Source: Aptenodytes patagonicus
Taxonomy: Eukaryota > Chordata > Aves > Sphenisciformes > Spheniscidae
Reading direction: 5' to 3'
Assembly (NCBI RefSeq): GCF_965638725.1
Contig: NC_134951.1
Location: 73,163,068 to 73,227,067, forward strand
Length of the DNA: 64,000 nt
A program made the translations under genes and the position numbers. This document shows, one piece after another, positions 53,601-64,000 of the stretch. Under the pieces are notes generated by a model that was given only the letters and a program-made list of their open reading frames with translations, was not told the DNA's origin and did no database searches. The first letter of the stretch is position 1. Every line of letters starts with the position of its first letter.

Positions 53601-56600
53601 AAGAAGTGTTGTATTTTAAATAGCTCTGCAGAATAGCAGAATGGGTGAAATTCTCCATAATCAACCATTTTGTTCTAGCAACTATAAATAATTAAAAGAG
53701 AAGAGAAGACTTAGGTTTAGAGTAAGATTAATTCCAACTTTCTCTAGTTTCAGAGGAAACAAACTGAATCACTCCCATTGATGTATCTTATGGAACTACA
53801 TTTTAGGTAAGGGGAAATGGTGTATGAGAAGTAGGAGGCTACTGAAATTTACTGAAGATACAGAGCTGGGCCCAGCACAAAAAAACCAAACCAAAACAGA
53901 ATATCATACAGAGGATTTTGGTTGACACTGAAGGTTCTAGAAATAGAAATAAGATACAGTTTAATTATACAAAATACAGTGTCATGAATTTAGGGACTAG
54001 TAAAGCGTGTTTCTATGACAAGCTTGGAATTCATCAGTTGGAAATTACAGAGGAAGAGAAAGACCCAGCTATACCACTTGGTCATGGGGTGACTATGAAT
54101 TGAAAATGTCCTGCATTAACAAAACCCAAATGCTGTTCTGTAAAGTCTCAGATTAAGTATTAGCAGTACAGATGGGAAATGTTCAGTCCTTTTAAAAGGC
54201 ACTGTGGAATTATTCTGGAATACCGTGTTCAAATCGGCTGCCCTCCGTTCAGGCAAGAAGACCTCACAAGTCCCTGCTGAGAGGCACTGCTAGGGTGAGG
54301 AGGAGGGGAAGAGAAGACAGTTTATGAGAAGACATTAAAAGAGGTTGGCTCATTTAAACTGGCAAAATGCAAGCTGTGAAAGGGTATGATTGCTGTCTGA
54401 AAACACATGGGGGGGCAAACTGCTGAAGGGGAAATAACTAGGTTAAAGTAATGGCTAGCGAAGCTAGTGGGCATGAATTAACCCTTAATTGGCTCAATAC
54501 TGGGAGGGGGTTTCTGCTCCGAAGAACACGGCTCTGGAAACATTTTCCAAGAGCAGTAAAGGGATTGAAATGCTAACTAGTGTCAGGATTGGAGCTCCAC
54601 CAGTTTGTGAAAGGGATCTGTGGTATAACAGCTGGTGCTAATAGAAGACTGGAACTGACGGCTGGAAAAAGTCTGTGTCTGCTCTATATTCTTAGGAGGA
54701 CCTAAGTATTCTGCCAGGAATAATATTTCATTTGATTCTGGAGAATCCAGGCCAAAACTCTAGCTAACTGCAAATTCGTTTGCAGAGTAGGTATAAGCAA
54801 GATGTTGCAGTGCGAAGCAGCAGGGAGCACACTTGGGCTCAGGCTCCTGCCAGTAGACAGGGATATAGGGAGGAAAACAGACACAGAAACACAGAGGAGA
54901 AGACAGACAGGGAGGGGAGGGAGGCAAAGTCTTGGACAGCAGAGCTTCTTGTAGGGCGGGTTGAACAAAAGCACGAGTGTGATGCCAACTCCCTCCTTCC
55001 TCATCAGCTCTGTTCCTCTCCCTCACCAGCAGCCAGCCTGGCTTTCCAGGGCCCTGGCATGGGCAAAGGAGTTATTCAAGCTATTGGTCGCTGCCCTGTT
55101 GCTTTAGGGAACTCTTTACATCCCCTCTGCCGATCCATCCCTTCCTGCTTGTAAGCAATTGCCGTCGGACAATCATGCCCGCCTAGCTGGCCCAGAGAAA
55201 ACTTGCGATGGCTTGGTGCCACCGTCAAGCCTCCCATGCCTTTTTCTCTTCTCCGTGGGCCATACCAAGTCTTGATGGCACATGACCACCTCTCCAGTGC
55301 TGCCAAAATAATATTAGATTGAAACTCCTGGAAATTACCCCCCTGCTTTGCTCCCCTTCATCCCTGATAACGTGGCTTTCAAATGTGAGGAAGAGCTGTG
55401 TGGCTCTGATAGGGCTGAAATCTGTTCCTTTAAGCAGATGTCTAATCATGGTAGATGCTGGTTCTTGTTCAACTTAAACTGCAATCCAGATTTCCTGATA
55501 TGCCACATCTCCAAATTAGATATTGTCTTACATTTCTCAGGGGCGAAATAAAGATGTTTTCAGAATAAAACTGTCAAAGAAAGTAAGCTTTATTAGCAGT
55601 AACAAAAATGAAAAGCAAGCTGTCTTGAGTGTATGCAAGACATAGAACTCCATGAATGTAGATAAAAGGACAGTTTTTATGCAATGACAGCCCTAGATCA
55701 AGAAACTGAAACAGATAAGTGATAAACATACAGGAAACAAATAAATGCACATCAGGCTGCTTGGTAGTTAGACAACATTAATTTTATCTTGCGTAAACCA
55801 GCATGATTGAAGAAAGTAAAATATTCAAGAAAGGCTGGTAAATGCTGAAAATAATGTAGGATAGTAAGATATTTTGTGTAGATTTACTTTGTATTATTCA
55901 ATTTTTTTTACAAAGGCCTGTCTCAGTTTGCATCAAATTCTGTCACCAAATAAGAGTACTATCAATAGGTTCAAGCTCTTTTGATTCATCCACAGGCAGA
56001 AACTTCATTTAAGTAGAGTCCAGGTTGAAAACATATCTCAACAGTTTAAGTTGAAATATGTTTAAATATATTTACAGGCTGTTGCAATTAATTAGTCCCA
56101 CACCAAAAATAACAAATTAAGAGAATGTATTATTAGACAGGTGTATCTAAACATTATAAGGCATAAGAACATGTGTTTGAGTGAGCTAGGAACCGCAATA
56201 TTCGCTTTCAGACCCTTTCCAAATTCTCACCTGGTTTAAAGGCTGCAATCCTGCTTGCTAAATAGTTCAGATATTGCCTCCACATTTTCTTCATTCATCA
56301 CTAAAATGACTTCCTTTGGAAGAAATCTTGACTTTCCTCATAGTGACATTGTGCAAAGCCTACAAGATTGCATTTGGGTAATTTTAATGTTTATTGATCT
56401 AAATTCATTTACACTATACTAATTTTTAAATCTCATATTGTTTTACCTTCTTGCTCCTTGGTGGCTTTGCTGTAAGAGAATATTAAAGCAAGAAATGTTG
56501 GTAAGGATCTGGGGGAGATGGTGGGAAAAGACTGGGTTTGTACCCCCAGCTTATTTTGTGGACACATTCTCCCAGTTTGCAAAGAGACGTTTTAGCGCTG

Positions 56601-59254
56601 TGTTCAAGGCAAGAAGGATGAGAACTGCTAAGTTGCAATGGAAAGCCAAAGTGTGTTTATACCCTGTGGTGGGGTGCCAGCTGAGAGGACTTGTCATGTT
56701 TGCTTTAAACTAGCTCGCTTGGGTATGGGAGCACTGCAGCCGTGGGAGCAGTGCAGGGCTACTACTGTGCTATTCCCTTGTTATCTCTGGCCTGGGAGGA
56801 CAGCCTTGGGTTCTCCCAGTGACCTTCCCAGCAGCGTTCCCGTGCCGGGGTGTGAAGTTGGCTCAGAACCCAGAGGGGCTTTCACATCATTGGGTTGCAG
56901 TGGAGAGATACCTCTTAGCCCCTGAAAATCATTTACACCAGCAGAAAGAAAAGAGAGCTGAGAGACATGCTGGTGTTTTGCTTTTGAGTTTCATGTGAAG
57001 CTGGTGCTTAGGAACTTAATGTAAGCCTTTGCTTGATTCCTTTCAAAAAGTGTTATCTTTTGTTAGTGCTTCTTCCTACCTTCAATACTTCTCGTTCCCT
57101 TCTAAAGGGAATTCCAAAGCCCACTGAAGTCCATTGCAGGATTCCCACTGGTCTGTGTAGATTTTGGACCAGATTCTAGCATGTAGTTTATCTTCTTCTG
57201 TACTACAAATGGTCAAGCGTAAGTTGCCATATCTCAAGCTGACCCACTTTTTATTCAAATCAAATTTTCTCAAAGTGGATAAATGAAAAAAAATTGCCAA
57301 GTAGTTTAAAGGATCTGAATGCATTTGACAAACAATTAATTTAGCACAGCTAGAAGCAACTCTGAGAGTGTTCTGCTTTTATCTTGTATCCTCATGAGTT
57401 TGTGCTAATAACAGTGCCCTCTTCCAGCTTTTTAGCAACCTGATTATGTCCAACATGGGCTACCTTACCATCATATAACTTACCCCACCAACACTTGGTT
57501 CCTTGTGAGCTACAAAGTATGTAGTGTTAGATTCCCAGCTGTCATAAATCAGCATCCTCAGGTGGCATTTTTTGCAAAAGACAGCCTTATGCCAACTGTC
57601 AAGGTAGTATCTGTGAGAAATCAATTAACGTTGTTGCCAAGTGGCCCAGTAAGATCAGTATTGCTATTGCTAGTAACAGATCTCAGGCCCTATGCTAATT
57701 TTGCAACTTGAGCAACAGTATTTTTAGGGTTATAAGTGCTTCAAATAGGTATATGGGTCAGAGGCAGATCTACTTTTGATTCATTGGCCTCTCAGGAGGA
57801 AGCACTGAAAAACACTTTAACTTCCAGTGTGGCACGGGAAAATATTTTCAGTGTAAAGGCAGATTTATCAAAGTGAGGGAAGGCAATGGTTGTCAGGAGA
57901 TAAATTCATTGGTACTGAAGATCCTGACTAGACCTCAGACTACGTGGCTCTGGTGAGACTCTGACTGGGATGTCTCAGCTGAGCAATGGAGCTGACTGTG
58001 GAAAACAGGGGACCAGCCGAATGACGAAAAGCAGTAACAGACCATTCATTTTTTAACAATGTAGTTCCATAAATATGCTTTTTGTTGTAGGAAACTGTCT
58101 ATGCCTAAGGTGGCTGTCTAGAAAATGCAGTAGTTTAAAGAAAAATGTTGTCTCATAATCAAGGAGAGCTGTCAAAACCACTTGGCAAACAAACACACAA
58201 AGTACTTAGTGCCAGAAATATTTATACATTATTCCTAAGGAAAAAAAAAGAATGCTGAGTGTATTTGAGAGTCTAGCACAAGTTGCCACACGAGTATCGT
58301 GAGGCAGAATGGATGGGATGTAAAGAGCTCATAAACTGGGCTCTGAAATTGTATTTCCCTGTCATTAAGAAAAACAGAATAAACGTGCCTCTCATTTTTG
58401 GTCAATCTGATCCATTTTAAAGCAAAGATCTTTGTAAGTATTTTATGAGTTTCTTGGTCTCATTTCTAGCGTGGCTAATCACCTCCATTGCCCTCAAACT
58501 CCACCACCACAAGGAGTATACTTGCTGGGATTTCCCGTCACTCATTGTTTCCTAGAAAGCCATCTGATGAATGGAGACGAAGAAGGAACTACAGATCAGG
58601 ATTTCCTTGATTGCCTTATCTACAACTTCTTACGTGCTGAATCAAAATTTCTTGCTGATTCCTACCTTTTTGTGTATGATTTTTCTATTACATTTTCCCT
58701 TATTCTTCCTTCTGGCTTTGCCTTCTAGCTAAAAAATATCCAAAATTGAACCCAGGGTGACTAGTCTGCCAGGCTGAAGATGATGACTGAGCAACCGGAT
58801 GGGCTGCAAGTCTCCTGAAAGGAGCATCAGGGCAAGCCAACCAAGAGTTTCTTAGCAATGGGGGCGTGATGTCAGGGTTTAGACCCAGCATGTCGAGATG
58901 CCAGCTGCTCCCAGCGTGCTTCAGACACGGAGCGGCAAGCTGAGAAGGGGCACCTCAGTTTCCTCTTCTGCCATTTATCTCCCTATCTCCTTTTGTTTGA
59001 AGAAGAAAGAGCAAACGGAGCAACAGAGGTGAGATCTATGGCCTTATCCCCGTTGTCTCCTTTGCCTAAGGAGGAAGACTTTCAGCCAACAAATTTCCTT
59101 CCGAGGTGTTTTTCCTCCTGTAAAAAACAGAGAGGAGGAGAGGGGAGGTGCGGGAACTGCTCGTCGTTTTCTCACCTACTACTGATTTAACGTTTGCTTA
59201 CTTGAATAGTTAGTCAAGCAAAAACAGGTACCTGACAACCGAGCTGAAGCATGA

Positions 59255-59620
59255 GTTACTCGGAACGCCGTGGCAGCGGATACCCCTCCGCTTCCTCCCC
59301 GCGGAGAGAGGCAGGACGCGGCCGGGCCGCAGGGGCGAGGGCGGCCGGCGTGGGGAATGCCGGCCCCCGGGCAGGGCCGCCCGGCAGGCTCGCCGGCCCG
59401 CAGGCGGGCTCCTGCCGCCCCGGCAGCCTCCACCCGGCCGGGGGGGCCCGGGCCCGGGCAGCGGGGCAGCCCCGCGGGGCTCCCGGCCCTGCAGTTGCGA
59501 TTTCAGACCCGACAGGTGGCAACCGCGGGCCGGCCTCCGCCTCCACCGAGCACCTGCGCGGGAGCCTCTGCCCTCCGAAACCGCCCAAACCCAGCAAAGC
59601 CGGCGCTTAAAATTCACCTT
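59255..59620. promoter_or_regulatory. isolated second CpG island, candidate upstream promoter
   Basis: A sharp block of very CpG-rich sequence (GCGGCCGGGCCGC, CCGGCCCCCGGGC) inside AT-leaning DNA, about 33 kb upstream of OPRM1 exon 1. It is long enough for a constitutive promoter. On the minus strand its flank holds an ATG in good context (AAAATGG, 59658-59656) with 41 nt to an AAG|GTGAAT donor at 59618/59617. On the plus strand a weaker CAG|GTGGCA donor lies at 59515/59516. Either strand could carry a first exon: an upstream OPRM1 exon (minus), or a non-coding first exon of the divergent neighbour RGS17 (plus), which lies upstream of OPRM1 in mammals. Confidence 0.6.
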
Positions 59621-59699
59621 CCTCTGAACAAGCTGCTGCCTTTCAGCTTTCGGGCCATTTTCCGAGCCTGATACAGCACTCTGCTCCGTGTCTGCAGTC

Positions 59700-62600
59700 G
59701 GAAATGAAAGAAAGCAGCCGCAAACTGTGGCTAAAGCCACGATCTCATCTCAGTGACGTTACCTGAAGTCACACTGAAGTCCTCAGGCCTTTGTAGGTTT
59801 TAGCCTGATGCAGGATTTGCCCGTCTTGTTCTATTTTCATTTCCATATTTGTTCCAGAGGTAGGAAAAAATAAACAGTCTCAGCAAACGAAAGGGGGGTG
59901 AGGGGGGATGGAGAACAGTGCTGTTAGTGAAGCTGAAGAGTTCACTCATTGCCATGGAAACGTTCACATCCTAGCAACAGCTTCCTGATAGCGAGATGAC
60001 ATGGAAAGACAAGAGCTGATGCCTTTGACTCATGGGGAAATAAGCTATCCTGGATTTCCACTTCTTTACCCCCTTTTCTTTTCCAAAAGTGCATAGTGAT
60101 TTAACATAAAAAGCCCCAATCAACATTTTTTTTCTTAATTGTTTGTGCTTTTGTGTTGAAACATTACTTGCTAGGAAAAGTTGATACAGTTGAAGGATTA
60201 TCATCATGGGCTATCTGGCCAGAAAAATTATTAAAAAGCAGCAAAGAAACCCAAAGACATTAAACTTTTTTTTTCCCCTTTAGACATTTAACAGGATGTT
60301 TTTGGACTAACTGAAAACATCTAGAGGGTCAATGGCACCGTTTTCTGTCCATCTCGCACTTCCCAGAACATTTGCTGCAGCTGACATCGCTAAGATGTCA
60401 CTCGGTGGGATGCAGGGTGGAATCGGTTGCAGTACGGTCTGCGTCCCTTGTAATGCCCAGGGAGTGCGTGTGCCTGTGCTGGGAAGTATCGAAAAGCTTT
60501 CTCTATTTGTGTGCCCTTGGGTTAGGGTGGGTAGAGCAGCGCTCGGGTGTGTTTGCTGAGAAAGTGCATTTCCTTCATTTTCCCGACATACAGTGGTACA
60601 AAACCCCACTTCTCCTGGGTGAAGGTAGGGTACCACAGCAGTCACTGTGTGTGAAAGGACATATCTTTGAGAGCAAGGATCAGACCGTTGTTAGTACTAT
60701 TATTATTACTATTAAGCACAATAGCGTTGTGGAGTCCCAGTCGTAAAGCAGGATTTAAATGTGACTTGTTCCAGACAGACACAGAAGGTCTTTTTCCTAG
60801 GAGCTAGGAGCTTATGGTCAGTTTGTTTGTCCATATTATTATTTGTTGGTAGGAAGAAAACCCAACAATTCCTTTATTGATTTTTTTTTTTTTTTTGGTG
60901 TGGTGTATAGTTGTTGGAAATGTTTCTGTCAAAGTAGGTATTCCAATAACCATTTTGGAAAAACAGGAAATGTATGGTGTTGTTTTGTACATAGCATCAC
61001 TACAGTGTAAACATTTGTTTAAGAGCTTTGCTGAACTGGATCCATATAAAGGACTCCCTGAACATCACATTTATTGTGAGAAGAACATTGAATCATAATA
61101 TTTCCACAGCTAATAGAAACCACTTTTCAGAAATGTGACCCTTTATCTGTACATGAATTAAAAATGGAGCTAATGAACTATCCCAAGAGAAATCAGTGAT
61201 GTTTATAGAGTTTACAAACCCTGCTTATTTACCTTTTTTGATAATGAAAATAATTTAGATTTTCTGAATTTTTTGTTCCATTAGCAGTATTTTTCTCTTT
61301 GGAGACAAGGACTGCTTGGCTGATCAGCAAGCCAGTCTGAGGTTCTGATACTACCATTGCATTATGTTTACAGTAATTGAGGTGACTAGTGCTGCGGAGC
61401 CATTGGAGGAACAGTTAGACATGTCTGAAGGAGAGGAAGAATACAATAAGACCACCGCCAAAATAACTGGAGATTTTCATGCCTGCTGCTCAGGTGCAAG
61501 ATTTCTATAGGGAGACAGGAGAAGCATCTAGAAAAGGATTATGACAATTAAAGCAGGACTTAGATGGACTGTAGGATCCCATACAGTGATCACTATTTTC
61601 ACCCTAATGCCAGCAGCACTTTAGCTAACTTGGTACCTTCTGTTCTGACCTGGAGGTCCCTCCAGTGCCGGCACTGCTGTGTTGCTGCATTTTCAGAGCA
61701 GGATCTACATGAGTTACAAGGCAGAGGACTCTGGCCAACACCTTACTCACTTCCCAATAGTAAGCAATAAATCAGAAGTAATCCTGGGAGCAGGAACCAG
61801 ACTTGCCAGGTTCTTCCCAGTTGGCACAGACTTTTGCATGGTCTTTCTGGGGCTCCTAGCTATGATTTCAGCTCCAGGTTTGTGAAGAGGGAAGGCATAG
61901 ATGTGGCAAGTGCCCTAAAGCACTGTAGTGGAGCCTCTTGCATTTCCTCAGTGCTTGCAAGGCAAAGCAGCGTGCACTGTGAATGGTGAACCAGGGTCTG
62001 CCGTGACTTTCACTTACTCATTTGTGCATTTGAAAGTCTTTTTCCCATTCCCTATTCCTGGATGAATTCCTCTTAGAGTTAGGGGCAAAGGTGGCAATAG
62101 TAAAACAAACTCTTCTGTCAAGGTTGGGAAGGGGGGATCAATTTGGGTGACAGTATGTCATCAGGTAGCTTAGGTGAAAATGCATTTTCCCTCCACTGAA
62201 CCTTTTGGAGTCTTTACAGGTTTGAAAAGGTACGTGTTTTGGAAAGGAGCAGACAGGCAGGGAACAGCTGCAAATTTTGCTGCTCTCTCTCCAAAGACGA
62301 CTCAGGAAACAGTTCTGCATATTGAAACTCATAATTTCTCCCTCTTTACTCAAGTATAATATGCAAAAGTTACAATTCAGGATTTTCAAGAAATGTGATC
62401 AACAGCGTTACCTTTCTTGCAGGAGCTGGGGGAATAGTAACTTTTTGGATAGAAATATTTTTTTAGTTCTAGTAATTCACATTAATTCAGGGCCTGTGGT
62501 ACACATCTAATGCTTCTGCTATCCTGATTTCTCTTGATTGACTTCTTGACTGATGCATTGACTGATGTAGGAAAATGCCCTTTTCCTTTTTTTCAGTTGA

Positions 62601-64000
62601 AAGTGTGTTACCTGTTAATAGCGGATTGATTAGTCAACATTAGCACCTGGAAATGCCTTTATTTTTATCACTTCAAGCAAATATGTCTACAGCTGGAGAC
62701 ATAATTATATGCATTACTGAAACAAATTTTTGCTATTCTTTAATTATATTTTGACAGAAAAGAAATGTCAAGGGAGTAGCACTTGCTTTTCAGCTCTGAA
62801 ACATTTATATCTGTTGTACACATTTGTCTCTGCTTTGTCATGCTATCCTTTCAAACCTTGCTTTTGCTGCCTTGTAGTTAGTGTCTTGCCATTGTTTCAT
62901 GATTTAATGCTAAGATTTTGTACAAAGACTTCATAAAAAGCAGCTACAGATTGTCTTCTCTGAAGCTATAGGCCATCTTCTTTCAGTTGCAAAAGTATGA
63001 AATCCAGTGGCGCTTTGATGATTTATACCAATTGCAAACCTGGTCAGTCTCTCTAAGATTTCACTCCTGGCACATGCTCTTCTGTCAAACACCAGTGGAG
63101 TCTCTATCCTGTGTGACAGAAGTGAGAGGCATTATTAAGGGTTACACATGACTTCAGGATTAGTGTAAGCATTTTGATTCTGTGTTTCGGGTATTTACTC
63201 TGATATGCATCAAAGAACTGGGAAGAAAAGATAAAAACTGGAAATGCCAGAAATTAATTCTGTCTTTCTGCTATATAAGAGGTAAAATTTCTCTCTGGGT
63301 TACTTCCCTAGGCAACAGCCAAGGACCAATCGCATCTGCAAGCACAGATCTGAAGTACACATCTGAAACACAAAGTAAAATTTAGTCTGGATTTGTACCA
63401 ATATGTTCACGTAGGTAGAGTTCGTTCCATCATCAGTAATCATTTCCATGTTCAAAGATGAATTTCTAAGAGGAAAGCTCAGTCTTAAAAAACATCCAAA
63501 GCCAATTAAAAGAACCCAGCTGTAAGGGGATATGGGACAAACTGTCACTGAACTTAGGACAATAAACACCAGCTCAGTAGCTGTCACTGTATCCCAATTG
63601 CAAGAATTTACTAACAGGTCTCTTAAGTAATGTATGGCATTTTTATATCTAAGCTGTACTGAGGAGCTGATGAGAAGGACACCGTGTACCATGCTGTTTT
63701 CTTGAGGTGTTACATTACTTGTAATTGAGAAATACTCTAAGGGAACGATATACTGTCCGTAAGTGATGCTGATGATTTGGGTGTCGCATTTCCCATAAAG
63801 TTATTACTGAGCCAGAGCTCTGATAAGATATTAGGAGACACTGTATTGCTTTGAAGAATTGTCATACAAGGCACAAATGAGGCACAAACTTCAGGATCCT
63901 GCTGTTTATTGTCCTTGAAGGTGCCGCTCTACTTTTTAGAAGCAAACTAGCATTCTGCTGAGATTTCTGCATGCATAACCATGCCTTTTTTACCTAATAT
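59700..64000. other. non-coding stretch at high-coordinate end
   Basis: AT-leaning sequence with no recognisable exon. The longest open frame, 130 codons on the minus strand at 63300-63692, has no domain, no start context of note and ordinary composition for the region. No tRNA, rRNA or clear repeat was recognised. Confidence 0.6.

Larger units (their letters stand above)
36181..59230. other. long non-coding stretch, no gene recognised
   Basis: About 23 kb of AT-leaning DNA upstream of OPRM1. Every open frame is short and lacks recognisable domains. Content seen: SINE relics at 38.1, 41.4 and 52.7 kb, a CR1/L3-like relic at 53.4 kb, the 64-bp tandem duplication at 47.8 kb, a poly-T at 45.3 kb, and blocks at about 39.42-39.68 and 43.96-44.16 kb whose balanced, repeat-free sequence could be conserved regulatory elements. 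No RNA gene was recognised. Confidence 0.65.

Noticed and set aside
59210..59740. 176-codon minus-strand and similar frames across the second CpG island
   Set aside because: Several mutually overlapping frames on both strands, all low-complexity Gly/Ala/Pro/Arg; expected from CpG-rich DNA.
63300..63692. 130-codon minus-strand open frame with hydrophobic patches
   Set aside because: Hydrophobic stretches arise from T-rich DNA; no family recognised, no repeat or neighbouring support.

Overview
The window is vertebrate, almost certainly avian, nuclear DNA. It has long AT-leaning non-coding stretches, one spliced gene with canonical GT/AG borders, CpG islands, microsatellites, and CR1 (chicken repeat 1) LINE copies ending in the ATTCTATG-type tail typical of birds and other sauropsids. 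No bacterial, viral or organellar genes are visible.

The only protein-coding gene I can support is OPRM1, the mu-type opioid receptor, on the minus strand. Three coding exons are present: exon 1 at 26380-26031 (N-terminus and TM1), exon 2 at 10977-10625 (TM2-TM4) and exon 3 at 9690-9170 (ECL2 to most of the C-tail). Exons 2 and 3 are 353 and 521 bp, equal to the mammalian exons as I recall them. The three exons give 408 residues with no frameshift or stop. The last small coding exon (about 12 residues in mammals) was not found and probably lies below position 1. Intron 1 is 15,053 bp, intron 2 is 934 bp, and intron 3 runs off the low end. Compared with mammals, the extracellular N-terminus is about 20 residues longer and rich in Ala and Gly, while the transmembrane core is almost unchanged.

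Layout: 1-9169 is intron 3 or 3' flank with microsatellites. 9170-26380 is the OPRM1 coding span. About 24.64-26.95 kb is a CpG island around exon 1 that extends mostly into intron 1. 26.95-33.6 kb is upstream non-coding DNA. 33.63 to about 36.18 kb is a decayed minus-strand CR1 with recognisable endonuclease and reverse transcriptase remnants, split by a second, younger CR1 3' end at about 35731-35910. About 36.2-59.2 kb is non-coding, with old SINE and CR1/L3-like relics and a 64-bp tandem duplication. About 59.25-59.62 kb is a second, isolated CpG island. 59.7-64 kb is non-coding.

The most interesting lead is the second CpG island, about 33 kb upstream of exon 1. On the OPRM1 strand it holds a short ATG-initiated reading frame ending at a GT donor in the phase that would join exon 2. 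This resembles the upstream 'exon 11' promoter arrangement of mammalian OPRM1. It is unproven, and a first exon of the divergent neighbour RGS17 is an equally serious alternative.
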